DNA of 64,000 nucleotides, taken from Spirochaetaceae bacterium (GTDB taxonomy: Bacteria > Myxococcota_A > UBA9160 > UBA4427). The notes beneath the pieces are model-generated. The model was given only the letters and a program-made list of their open reading frames with translations, searched no databases and was not told the origin of the DNA. This document shows, in pieces, positions 52,471 to 61,151 of the stretch. The position numbers and the translations under genes are program-made. Each line of letters begins with the position of its first letter. Position 1 is the first letter of the stretch. The stretch spans positions 248,001 through 312,000 of the forward strand of contig JACKFD010000005.1 in NCBI GenBank assembly GCA_020632655.1, in the 5' to 3' direction.

Positions 52471-52522
52471 GGCGGGCTCCGGATCGAGATGCCGCCCGAG
52501 ACCCGACGCCCGACCTCGACGG

Positions 52523-55288
52523 CTAGAAGTCGAACTTGACGGCCAGGCCGTAGGTGCGCGGGAGGCCGACCAGGTTGCCCACGAGGCCGGCGACGGCGGA
52601 CGTGTCGAAGGCGAGCGTCTTGTAGACCTCGTTCGTCAGGTTGCGGATCCAGAAGGCCAGCTCGATCGACTCGCCCGGGGCGCGGTAGGTGAGCTGCATG
52701 TTGTGGAGGATCCGGGCCTTCTGGCCGATCGTGTGCTTGGGCAGGAAGATGTTGCCCAGGTTGTCGGGCGCGCCGCGACCGTTCGAGGGGTCGAAGGTGA
52801 CGTCGTCCATGAAGCGGAACTCGTAGCGGGGGATCAGCGCGCCGAGCCGCTCGCTCTCGAAGGAGTACTGGATCGAGCCGTTCACCTCGAAGCGAGGCGT
52901 GTTGGGGAGCCGATTGCCCGTGAAGTCGATCGGCACCTCCGTGATCAGCGGCGGCTCCGTCGGGGCGATCGGGATCCGACGGATGCCCGAGTCCTTGAAG
53001 TCGAGGAACTTGCTCTCGAGCCAGGCGAATCGGACGTTGAGCTCGAGCCGGTCGATCGGCTCGACGTCCGTCTCGAGCTCCGCGCCGTAGAGCCGTGCCG
53101 AGTTCGCATTGCGGACGATTCGTTGCGGCGGGGCGTTGCTGTCGTTCGTGAAGACGAACACCTGGTAGTTGGCATAGCGGTAGAGGAAGAGGGCTCCCTT
53201 GAGCTTGATCCGGTCGTCCCAGAAGCCGCCGTGGAAGCCCGTCTCGACCGCATCGATCGTCTCGGGCTTGGCGAGCGTGAACGCGTCCCGCGTCGAGCCG
53301 TTCGAGACGTTGTACTGCGGGCCCTTCCAGCCGCGGCTGTACTTCAGGTAGGCCGATCGGGATTCGTCGAAGTCGTAGGTGAGCGAGACGACGCCCGTCG
53401 GGTCGGAGAAGGTCGCCTGGGTCTTGCAGGGGGGGATGACGGCGCTGGGATTCCCGATCGTTCCGAAGCCGACCTCGCAAAGGTTCTGACTGGGCGAGAG
53501 GTTGATCGCCTCGATGTCGAACTCCTTGTACTCCCAGTTGTAGCGGACGCCGGCCAGCAGCTCGAAGTCGTCCGTGAAGCGCCACTCGAACTCGCTGTAG
53601 ATGCCGAAGCCGTAGGTCGATTGCGTGAAGATCTGGACGAGCGGGCGAACCTGTCCGCCGGCGATGGTGAGCTGGTCGTAGTCGAGCTCCTCCGCGAGGA
53701 AGAAGCCGCCAGCCCGCCAGGTCAGAGGCGTGACGTCGAGGGTCTGCTCGAGGCGGATGTCCTCGGTCACCTGCCAGGCATCGTCCTTGATGTCGAACTC
53801 GAAGATCGTCCGCGGGGTGAAGTCGAAGTCGAGCATGCGCGAGCGCTGGTAGCGCTCGAAGCCCGTGACCGAGACGAAGGAGATCGTTCCGACGGTCGCC
53901 TCCCCACGGAGGGAGGCGCCCCAGGTCTCCTGCCGCTCGTGGCCGGGCAGGTTGTAGTCGCCGACGAAGGGCTTCTTGTCGAGGGGCCGGCCCGAGGCGA
54001 GCTCGCGCGCGAGTCGATCCTGGGCCCGTACGGTGCCCGCGTCCCGGAGCGCCAGGCATCCCGGGGTCCTCCGACACACGCCGAGGGGGATGTTCACGCC
54101 GTCCTTGTCCCACTCGGCGGTCTGGTATTCCGTGAGCTCGGCGGCGACCTCGGGCGCCTGGTAGGCCTCTTGCGTGGTCGCGCTGCCGAGGAAGCGCTGG
54201 GCGCCGAGTGGCTGTCCCACGGTTCCGAGCTGATCCACGCGGACGCCATGGACGTTGAGCAGGAAGTCGAGCTCGGTGTTCGCGGGGCGGTAGCGGAGCA
54301 TTCCGCGTGCGGCCCATCGGTCCACGTTGTTCATGTTCTTCGGGAGTCCCGGTCCGCCGATGACGCCCGTGTTCGTCATGAAGCCTTCGCGCTGATCGAC
54401 CTTGAAGGCGAAGCGGGCCGCGAGCTCGTCACCGAGGATCGGGAAGCCGACGGCGCCTTCGAAGGTCTTCGCGTCGTAGTTCCCGTACTCGGTGCGGAGG
54501 AAGGCGTCGAATTCGCCCGTGGGCTTCCGGGAGGTGGATCGGATCGCTCCCGCGGACGCGTTGCGGCCGGGTCCCGAGCCCTGGGGTCCGAGCAGGACGA
54601 CGACGTCCTCGATGTCGTAGAGCGGGCCGGAGGTGAAGGCGGGCAGGTTGAGCGGCACGTCGTCCTGATAGACGGCGACGGCGCCGGAGGCATTCGCGGT
54701 GAAGTCGTTCAAACCGACACCGCGAATGAAGAAGATCGGGGTCGTCGAGCCGGCCGTGACGATCTGGAGATTCGGTGTCACGGCCCCGAGGTCCGCGACG
54801 TCGGTCACGCCGAGGGCCTGCAGCTCGTCCGCGTCGAAGGCCGTGACGGAGACCGCGGACTGCATGAGCAGACCAACTCCGGTCGCTCCCTCGACGACCA
54901 TCTCCTCGACCCCTGCCCAGGGGTCGGGCTCCGCCGAGCCCGCTCCATCCGATTGCGCCGAGGCGCTCTGAACGAAGGCGAAGAGCACGATCAGGGCCGG
55001 GAAGGCGCAGAGAGGGCCGGACCATCGCGATCCGATCGCGCCGCGAGTGGCAGGGGACGGACGTGCGAGCGACCGCGGACCCGAGGGCCCGGCGCCTGCG
55101 ATCTGAGCTCGGGGTTGGAGGCGAGCGCGCCCCCGGCGTCGGATGCTCCACTTGTCGGGGAGTTCGCGCAGGCCCAATTGAGGTTGCTCCGCTTTCGCCT
55201 TTCCGGGACCCGGGGATCCTGAGCCGGAGCGGCCGACGGAGAGCCGGCCGACTTCGATTCTGGATCGAGCCAGCACGTCTCTCGACAT
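52523..55288 (-). CDS. TonB-dependent outer-membrane receptor
   Basis: About 830 residues after the signal. The plug domain is recognised by VTAFDADELQALGVTDVADL, PIFFIRGVGLND and the VEEMVVEG TonB-box-like segment after the signal; the 22-strand barrel ends with TYGLAVKFDF, a C-terminal Phe beta-signal. The sequence resembles CirA/ FepA-like and sphingomonad-type receptors for unusual substrates such as steroids, aromatic esters or vitamin-like compounds. The open frame starts at ATG 55288, but a Sec signal (FPALIVLFAFVQSASA) begins only near residue 90, so the true start is probably downstream at a non-ATG codon. It is divergent from a barrel gene, 80 bp apart. Confidence 0.87.
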   Translation of the reverse strand: MSRDVLARSRIEVGRLSVGRSGSGSPGPGKAKAEQPQLGLRELPDKWSIRRRGRARLQPRAQIAGAGPSGPRSLARPSPATRGAIGSRWSGPLCAFPALIVLFAFVQSASAQSDGAGSAEPDPWAGVEEMVVEGATGVGLLMQSAVSVTAFDADELQALGVTDVADLGAVTPNLQIVTAGSTTPIFFIRGVGLNDFTANASGAVAVYQDDVPLNLPAFTSGPLYDIEDVVVLLGPQGSGPGRNASAGAIRSTSRKPTGEFDAFLRTEYGNYDAKTFEGAVGFPILGDELAARFAFKVDQREGFMTNTGVIGGPGLPKNMNNVDRWAARGMLRYRPANTELDFLLNVHGVRVDQLGTVGQPLGAQRFLGSATTQEAYQAPEVAAELTEYQTAEWDKDGVNIPLGVCRRTPGCLALRDAGTVRAQDRLARELASGRPLDKKPFVGDYNLPGHERQETWGASLRGEATVGTISFVSVTGFERYQRSRMLDFDFTPRTIFEFDIKDDAWQVTEDIRLEQTLDVTPLTWRAGGFFLAEELDYDQLTIAGGQVRPLVQIFTQSTYGFGIYSEFEWRFTDDFELLAGVRYNWEYKEFDIEAINLSPSQNLCEVGFGTIGNPSAVIPPCKTQATFSDPTGVVSLTYDFDESRSAYLKYSRGWKGPQYNVSNGSTRDAFTLAKPETIDAVETGFHGGFWDDRIKLKGALFLYRYANYQVFVFTNDSNAPPQRIVRNANSARLYGAELETDVEPIDRLELNVRFAWLESKFLDFKDSGIRRIPIAPTEPPLITEVPIDFTGNRLPNTPRFEVNGSIQYSFESERLGALIPRYEFRFMDDVTFDPSNGRGAPDNLGNIFLPKHTIGQKARILHNMQLTYRAPGESIELAFWIRNLTNEVYKTLAFDTSAVAGLVGNLVGLPRTYGLAVKFDF

Positions 55289-55368
55289 CGCGCGAGCTCG
55301 GTTCCGTTCGGGCCCAGGACGAACGAAAGCCGTTGATCCTGCTACGGAACTCCGGGAAACTCTGGCAT

Positions 55369-56265
55369 ATGCGTCGTGCCCATGCCAGACGAATTCCCGC
55401 CCTCACAACCACTCTGATCGCTTGCTTCTTCGCATCCGCTCCGGTCTCCGCACGAGAGGATGGCGCGGCCTGGGTGCCTGCCGTTTCCGTGATGGGCGGC
55501 GGGCGATTCCTCGGCGTCGAAGAGGCCGCGGTCAGCAGTCCGCGCGGAGACTTCGCGTCCGAGGGCGGTCGCGCGATCGGCTATCTCGGGGCGCGGATGC
55601 AGCTGCTCACGCCCGTACTCGTCGAAGGCGTGGGGCGTCCTCGGCTCTTCGTCCACGTCGGTGCAGCGACGACCTTCGACGAAGAGGACCGGGTGCAGAA
55701 CGAGGGCGCGCCGGGCGGGATCGTCATCCCGATCATCGACAACAACAGCGACGGCATCCCCGACCGCCCGACCCCCGTCGCGGCCATCCAGGGCCAGGGA
55801 AGTGGAACGGGCGCGAAGACGGAGCCGCCGAGCGTGATGGCCGGCATCGGAATCGATTTCGAGCTTCGTGCGGCCGATCGGATCTTCCACGTGAAGCCCT
55901 CGATCGAGTGGATCATGGAGGACGAGCGCCTCAAGACCGTGACGGGCATCGCGGAGCCCCTCACCCCGGGCCTGCTGGTCTGTCCATGCCGAACGGTGCT
56001 TGCACGCGGTGTCGAGACCGAGGCGCGACACGGCATCGGGCCCGGGCTCGAGGTCGAGGTCGAGGCGGGACGCGTCGGGCCCTTGCGGCTCGGGTTCTGG
56101 GCCGGTGGTGCCCTCTACTATCAGCTCGATCGCAAGATGCGCGTCGAGGCCGTGGGGGCATGGTCCGACGCGAGCGGTACGGTCGTTTCGCGCAGCGACT
56201 ACACCCGCCTGCGATGGGACTACCGCGCCGGACTCGGACTCCGGTTCCACTGGCTGCCCGAGTGA
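55369..56265 (+). CDS. Predicted outer-membrane beta-barrel protein, MipA-like
   Basis: 298 residues. A Sec signal (PALTTTLIACFFASAPVSA, cut near 27) precedes a mature part of alternating strands, with VSVMGGGRFLGVEEAAV, GYLGARMQLLTPVLVEG, GIGIDFELRAADRIFHVKPS and a C-terminal RLRWDYRAGLGLRFHWLPE. The pattern fits a small outer-membrane barrel; the last residues are not the standard aromatic end. The 5' region is divergent with the TonB receptor, so the two may be co-regulated. Its 3' end overlaps the convergent membrane-protein gene by 46 bp. No enzymatic motif is visible. Confidence 0.72.
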   Translation: MRRAHARRIPALTTTLIACFFASAPVSAREDGAAWVPAVSVMGGGRFLGVEEAAVSSPRGDFASEGGRAIGYLGARMQLLTPVLVEGVGRPRLFVHVGAATTFDEEDRVQNEGAPGGIVIPIIDNNSDGIPDRPTPVAAIQGQGSGTGAKTEPPSVMAGIGIDFELRAADRIFHVKPSIEWIMEDERLKTVTGIAEPLTPGLLVCPCRTVLARGVETEARHGIGPGLEVEVEAGRVGPLRLGFWAGGALYYQLDRKMRVEAVGAWSDASGTVVSRSDYTRLRWDYRAGLGLRFHWLPE

Positions 56266-58502
56266 TCCGGCCCGTCGACACGCGATCGACGTGCGGGCGC
56301 GCTTCGCTCCACGCGCCGGATCTGCCCGCCCTCGACGCTCGATAGCGGCGTCCAGGTCGCCGCGAGCCGATCGCGCTCGAGCGGGTCTTCGATTCCGGCG
56401 TAGCGCCGAGCAGTCGCTACCAGGGCGGTCTCCGCGTCGACACCTGGCGAAGCCGCGGTCGCCGAGGCGTCCGACTCGAGGGCCTCGGCGGCGTCGAGCA
56501 AGTCCTGCCTTCGATCCAGGGCCAGCAGACACCAGATGCGTCGACGGTGTCGCGCATTCTCGAACGCGCGCCGGGACGCGGACGGTTCCGTCGCGACGGA
56601 AGCATCGAGGTCGAGGGCCTGCGCGTAGAGGCCGAGCGCGGCCCATGTCCAGGCGAGTCGGTCCCGGGCGATCGCCCGCATCCGAGGGCGGGCGCGCTCC
56701 GCGGCGGCGACGAGCTGCGGGTAGTCGATGGGCGCCATGCCGTTCTCGATGGCCCATCCGGTCGAGCGATCGAGCACGCTCCGCACGTCGATTCCCTGCT
56801 GCCGGTCGAAGGGCACACCGGCGCGCGCGTACCAGTCGGCGATCCGGTCGAGATTCGCCTCGTTGCGGGGGGCGCGGCGCATGTAGACCGCGCTTCGCAG
56901 GCCGCGGTAGACGAGCATCCAATCCGTGGAGCGGGCGAGGTGGGTCGTCGTGTAGCGCCAGGGGCGGCCCGGGCGGGGCTCGATCGGCAGTCCGACACCG
57001 ACGAAGAAGTCGATCCCGTGTCGATCGAGCAGGCGCCGCGGATCGCCGCCGTCTTCGTCCGGCGAGAAGGTCTGGATGCGCGAGTAGTCCTCGAGGGTCG
57101 CGTGCGGGAAGTTCAGGCTGCCGTCGACCATCGTACGGAGCCGCGGCCCGAGCCAGTACTCGAGGAAGCCGCCCATGAAGTACGGGTGGTAGAGGCGCCC
57201 TTCGACGCCGGTGTCGGCGAGGAACCAGACCGCGTGGGCGTAGTAGCGGTCGGCGTCGTACGCGTCTCCATACGCCGCCCGCTCGAGTCGGGGGGACAGG
57301 ATCCGCCATGCCGAGGCGGTCGGCACCGCGGCGAGCAGGGCGAGGGCGGCGATCGCTGCCATCCACTTCCCGCCGCGCCTGCTCGCGTGCTGCTCGGCTT
57401 CGCCATCGCCGGCCATCGACGCGAGCAGCAGCAGGGGCAGGATCGCGAGCCAGAGGAATCGGATCGCGAGAAAGGGGGCGAGCAGGCCCGGGCCCGCGAG
57501 CGCGAGCAGGACCGGGTCGGGCCGACGCGCGCGGGGCGTGGTCGTCGTCGTCCGATCGTCGTCGTCCATCGCTCGCCCCGTGATCCTTCCGGGCCGCGGT
57601 CCCCGACGGAGCGAGGCGTGCAGTGCCGCCGCCGGTGTCGCGAGCAGCAGGAGCCAGAAGCCGGCCCAGGCGGCCGGTGTCGGGGGCACGTTCGAGAGTG
57701 GGAGGGCGAAGGCGGGAAAGGCCTTCCACTCGTCGACCACGAAGGCTTCGGCCGCGGACTCGGCGCCCGCTCCCAGGTAGTTCGCGTGGGCACCGAAGGC
57801 ATCGGGATTGAAGCCGGTCGCGACGAGGGCGAGCAGGCCCGTCAGCGCGAGTCGCGCCGCGGGTCCACGCAGTTCCTTCGCTCGCGAGGGGTCGGTCACG
57901 AGCGGGACGACGAGACAGCCCCCGGCAGTCACCCCGAAGAGGACCGGTCCGAGCACGAAGCCCGGATGGAGATTCGCCCAGAGCGCGCAGAGGGCGCAGG
58001 CCGCGAGCGCTCGTCGCGGCGCCCGCCGCTCACGGAGCTCGAAGATCCGTCCGAGGAGGAGCAGCGTGATCAGGATGGTGGCGAGCGAGGGGCGCAGCTG
58101 GAGCAGCCGGTACATCGCGAGCACGGCGAAGGCACCCGATCCGAGGGACGCGACGAGGCTCGATCCGGAGACGCGTCGAAGGAGCCGCCACGCGACCAGC
58201 AGGATCACGCCCACGAGCCCCGCGTGCACGCCGCGAAGCGCGTTCAGACCGGCCAACCGCTCCATGCCGTAGAGCGCGAGGTCGAAGAGCCAGGCGTTCG
58301 GATGCGGGGCGCCTGCGGCGCTGTGCAGACGCGGATCGCCGTCCAGCCACGGACCGGACTCCGCGTAGAGGCGCCCGAGCGACAGATGCCACCAGAGATC
58401 GTCGGTGGCGAGTGGCCCGAGGGCGGCCAGCAGCGTGAGGAGCACGATGCCCGCGAAGGCCGCGTGGACCGTCGTCTCGGACAGCAGATCCCGTCGGCTC
58501 AT
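56220..58502 (-). CDS. Polytopic membrane protein of unknown function, GT-C-like
   Basis: 760 residues from ATG 58502, chosen because GGAGGAGGGG stands just upstream. Residues 1-400 hold about ten to eleven hydrophobic helices; the first loop has the DDLWWHLSLGR motif and NAWLFDLALYGMERLAG, a pattern common to uncharacterised bacterial membrane proteins related to GT-C glycosyltransferases, where an acidic pair in the first loop is catalytic. A soluble domain of about 350 residues follows: VEGRLYHPYFMGGFLEYWLG and LLDRHGIDFFVGVGLPIEPR. The last 150 residues look like helical repeats. Lipid-linked sugar transfer is possible but not shown. No PEP-CTERM processing motif is seen. Confidence 0.75.
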   Translation of the reverse strand: MSRRDLLSETTVHAAFAGIVLLTLLAALGPLATDDLWWHLSLGRLYAESGPWLDGDPRLHSAAGAPHPNAWLFDLALYGMERLAGLNALRGVHAGLVGVILLVAWRLLRRVSGSSLVASLGSGAFAVLAMYRLLQLRPSLATILITLLLLGRIFELRERRAPRRALAACALCALWANLHPGFVLGPVLFGVTAGGCLVVPLVTDPSRAKELRGPAARLALTGLLALVATGFNPDAFGAHANYLGAGAESAAEAFVVDEWKAFPAFALPLSNVPPTPAAWAGFWLLLLATPAAALHASLRRGPRPGRITGRAMDDDDRTTTTTPRARRPDPVLLALAGPGLLAPFLAIRFLWLAILPLLLLASMAGDGEAEQHASRRGGKWMAAIAALALLAAVPTASAWRILSPRLERAAYGDAYDADRYYAHAVWFLADTGVEGRLYHPYFMGGFLEYWLGPRLRTMVDGSLNFPHATLEDYSRIQTFSPDEDGGDPRRLLDRHGIDFFVGVGLPIEPRPGRPWRYTTTHLARSTDWMLVYRGLRSAVYMRRAPRNEANLDRIADWYARAGVPFDRQQGIDVRSVLDRSTGWAIENGMAPIDYPQLVAAAERARPRMRAIARDRLAWTWAALGLYAQALDLDASVATEPSASRRAFENARHRRRIWCLLALDRRQDLLDAAEALESDASATAASPGVDAETALVATARRYAGIEDPLERDRLAATWTPLSSVEGGQIRRVERSAPARRSRVDGPDHSGSQWNRSPSPAR

Positions 58503-58540
58503 GCCCCTCCTCCGACGCGGCATTCCCGGCCGGGCCCCAC

Positions 58541-58585
58541 AAAGAAAACGGCGAGCCCTGGACCCTGCGGTCCGAGGCTCGCCGT
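58541..58585 (-). terminator. Rho-independent terminator after the PEP-CTERM gene
   Basis: Read on the minus strand, a 10-bp perfect stem ACGGCGAGCC / GGCTCGCCGT (58576-58585 with 58548-58557) encloses a second small hairpin (GGACC/GGTCC) and is followed by TTTTCTTT (58541-58548). This is the classic GC stem plus U-run. It lies 24 bp after the stop at 58610. Confidence 0.88.
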
Positions 58586-58609
58586 GTTCCTTGCCTCAGG
58601 CGTCGAGCG

Positions 58610-59674
58610 CTACGACTGCTTTCGCCGTCGGAGTCCCGCGAGCAGGCTGAAGCCCAGCACGCCGGCCGCCAGCGCGAGACCGGAGGTCGGCTCCGGCACG
58701 GCCATCCGCAGGCGGGTCGCCCGGAAGAAGAGCTGACCCGCGACACCGCCGTAGGCGACCGCGCCGCCCACCAGCTGGATGTTGCCGTTGCCCGAGGCGT
58801 CGCGATTGTCGTAGCCCATCTCCGTGAAGGTGAAGGGCGCGCCCATCGAGGTCACCGGCGTCGGATCCGTTCCGTAGACCGTACCGGTCGTCATCTTGAA
58901 GCCCGTCGCGAAGCCATCCGGCGGATCGAAGCCGGTGCTCGTGCTGACGAAGGAGCCCAGCGTCTGGATGCCACCGCTCGCGGACAGGAAGTTGTTCGCC
59001 CAGAGCTGGTTGAAGGGGTTCACGTCCGTCACGTTCAGGTGGTTCGTGATGCCCGCCGACCAGGGCGAGGAGAAGGTGTCCGCCGTGCCGGTCGGGCGGC
59101 CGCCCGTCGAGACGGCCGTCACGGTCACACCGCGCAGGTTCGGGTTGAAGAGCGCGACCTTCGTGGGGGTCGCCGTGCCGGGGTTCGCGATGAACCAGGC
59201 GCCGGAGCCGAGGCGGAGGTGGCGCAGGAGGCGGAAGGCGCCGCCGAAGGTGTTGGCGCCGGGGATCACGCCGATCAGGCCCTGCGCGACCGTGCCCGCG
59301 GTATAGCCGGGGCAGCCCGTGAAGGAGGGGCACCAGGTGATCGTGCCCGCGCCGAGGCCGGGGCCGAAGGTCACCGCGTTATGCGTCGTGGTGTAGACCT
59401 CGGTGTTCTGCGCGACGCTCGGGAAGGCGGCGAAGATGCGCTGGTTCAGGCCGCTCTGATCCCACTGGTGGGCGGGGAGCATGATCGACCGCGCGGTGCC
59501 GGTGCCGGTCGTGCCGACCGTCTGGTTGAAACGGACCTGGTAACGCGTGGCCTGCGGTACACCGGGATTGCCCATGTACAACGAGCCCGTCATCGAGGCG
59601 GCCTGGGTCAGGGAGGGGATCACCGCCATCACAGCAAGAGCCGTAGCCACTCGGGCTACGAAATGAATCGACAT
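58610..59674 (-). CDS. PEP-CTERM surface protein
   Basis: 354 residues. A Sec signal (VARVATALAVMAVIPSLTQA) is followed by a beta-rich, Gly/Thr/Asn-rich body with a two-cysteine loop WCPSFTGCPG, and it ends in a PEP-CTERM tag: AVPEPTSGLALAAGVLGFSL followed by LLAGLRRRKQS. It would be exported, cut near the PEP motif by an exosortase and released or attached to the extracellular matrix. The body family is unrecognised, rich in small residues, with no catalytic motif. It has a sigma-54-like site 150 bp upstream and an intrinsic terminator downstream, so it is a single-gene transcript. It is divergent from the repeat lipoprotein gene. Confidence 0.9.
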   Translation of the reverse strand: MSIHFVARVATALAVMAVIPSLTQAASMTGSLYMGNPGVPQATRYQVRFNQTVGTTGTGTARSIMLPAHQWDQSGLNQRIFAAFPSVAQNTEVYTTTHNAVTFGPGLGAGTITWCPSFTGCPGYTAGTVAQGLIGVIPGANTFGGAFRLLRHLRLGSGAWFIANPGTATPTKVALFNPNLRGVTVTAVSTGGRPTGTADTFSSPWSAGITNHLNVTDVNPFNQLWANNFLSASGGIQTLGSFVSTSTGFDPPDGFATGFKMTTGTVYGTDPTPVTSMGAPFTFTEMGYDNRDASGNGNIQLVGGAVAYGGVAGQLFFRATRLRMAVPEPTSGLALAAGVLGFSLLAGLRRRKQS

Positions 59675-59825
59675 CTTGGTCGGACCTCCGAACGCGGACT
59701 GGATCTCGAGTGGCTCGGCTGGGACACTCGCGAGGGCCCACGAAAAATCCGCGCATCAACCCGTGGCGATGCGCGAACATTGCGATTTCACAGCGTCAAT
59801 CTACGCTGGGACACCTTCCCGAATC

Positions 59826-59842
59826 AAGCCATTTCGGTGCCG
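59826..59842 (-). promoter_or_regulatory. Sigma-54-type promoter candidate upstream of the PEP-CTERM gene
   Basis: On the minus strand the sequence CGGCACCGAAATGGCTT matches the -24/-12 pattern: GGCAC, then GG-to-GC spacing of exactly ten bases, then TGGCT for TTGCT. Transcription would start near 59815, giving a leader of about 140 nt before ATG 59674. Such sites upstream of PEP-CTERM genes are known in bacteria with the PrsK/PrsR regulatory pair. The two mismatches are at less conserved positions. Confidence 0.55.
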
Positions 59843-59852
59843 GGGGCCAAAT

Positions 59853-61106
59853 TTGTGGCGATCTGACGACGTCGGGCGGCGATCCGGCGGACTGCTCCTG
59901 CGACTCTTCTGCCTGTTCTGTCTGTTCGGCTTCGCTCTGGTCGGCATGATCTCCTGCGGGGAGGAGATGGCCCGGCCGGTACCCGAGCTGGCCGAGATCC
60001 TCGGGATCGACGACCCGCGGGTGCGGGTGCGGGAGTTCTCCCGATACCTCGACGGCGTCTCGCTGGCCGAGCTGCCCGAGATCCGGGCGACCCTCGAGAG
60101 CCGGCGGCTGGAGCTCGATGCCGCGATGGGCGTCGAGCTCGCCCTGTGGTGGACCCAACGCGATCCGGCCTCCGCCTACGACCAGGGGCTGCGGGACTAC
60201 TGGATCGAGGGGCCGCTCTGGGGCGCGACGGTCGTACGGGAGTGGGCGCGCCTCGATCCGGAGTCGGCGCTCGCAAAGGTGCGCGGGGCGCTGGCGTCCG
60301 AGGGCGGGCCGGGCTGGGAGCGCACGCTCTCGCTCGCCCTGATCCGGGGCTGGTTCGATCAGCCCGGACGCGACCTGGCGCCGCTGGTCGCCTTCGTCGA
60401 GACGCTCGAGGTCGGCCGCCCGCAGAAGGAGGCCCTCGATCTCGTGCTGAACGAGCTGGTCGCCTTCCGGAGCCCGGCAGAGGCGATCGCCTTCGCCGAG
60501 TCCCTGCCCGACCTGGACGAGATCGGACCGAGCGCCTTCAAGCGGGACACCTTCAAGCGCCTCGCGACCCAGCTGGCCGGCCGGGATCCCGCGTTCGCCA
60601 CGAAGTGGGTGATGGAGCAGAGCCATCGCGACTATCGCGACGAGCTGGTGGTCCGCGTGGCGCGGCGCTGGGCGCGCGACGACGGGCAGGCGGCGCTGGC
60701 CTGGGCGAGCCGTCTGGCGGCGTCGGAGCCCGCGCGGCCCCGCGCCATGCTCGAGGCGATGCGCGGCTGGGTGTCGGTCGACGGTCCGGCTGCTGCGGCC
60801 TGGATCGACGCCCAGCCGGCGACCGACGAGCTCGCGCCGCTCCTCAAGCTGAGCGTGCTGCGCGAGGCGAATTCGAAGCGGCCCGAGGCGGCGATGGCCC
60901 GCCTCGAGCGACTCGCGCCGGGTCCGCTCAAGTCGGAGCTCCAGGTCGAGGTCGCGCACGCCTGGCTTCGTTTCGACCGCCCGCGAGCCGAGGCGTGGAT
61001 CGCCTCGGCGGGGCTGACCGAGGCCCAGCAGCGGGCGATCCGCCAGCCCGCGCAGCCCGGTCGGCCGCCTGCACCGCAACGGATCCCAGCGCCACCGCAG
61101 GGCTGA
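59853..61106 (+). CDS. Lipoprotein with Trp-rich helical repeats, unknown function
   Basis: About 417 residues from TTG 59853, the nearest start before a hydrophobic stretch (LLLRLFCLFCLFGFALVG) that ends in MISCGEE, a plausible lipoprotein cysteine. The body is alpha-helical with repeated W-centred units: ALWWTQRDPASAYDQGL, VREWARLDPESALAKVR, ATKWVMEQSHRDYRDEL, ALAWASRLAASEP, AAAWIDAQPATDEL and AEAWIASAGLTEAQ. The spacing of about 35-40 residues suggests a TPR/HEAT-type superhelix, common in uncharacterised proteins of Planctomycetes, Verrucomicrobia and Myxococcota. The start codon is uncertain because the frame extends upstream to 59676. Proline-rich tail. It is divergent from the PEP-CTERM gene. 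Confidence 0.75.
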   Translation: MWRSDDVGRRSGGLLLRLFCLFCLFGFALVGMISCGEEMARPVPELAEILGIDDPRVRVREFSRYLDGVSLAELPEIRATLESRRLELDAAMGVELALWWTQRDPASAYDQGLRDYWIEGPLWGATVVREWARLDPESALAKVRGALASEGGPGWERTLSLALIRGWFDQPGRDLAPLVAFVETLEVGRPQKEALDLVLNELVAFRSPAEAIAFAESLPDLDEIGPSAFKRDTFKRLATQLAGRDPAFATKWVMEQSHRDYRDELVVRVARRWARDDGQAALAWASRLAASEPARPRAMLEAMRGWVSVDGPAAAAWIDAQPATDELAPLLKLSVLREANSKRPEAAMARLERLAPGPLKSELQVEVAHAWLRFDRPRAEAWIASAGLTEAQQRAIRQPAQPGRPPAPQRIPAPPQG

Positions 61107-61151
61107 GTCCGCGCGCGGCCATCGGCCGTCGAGGGCCGCATCGATCGTGCG

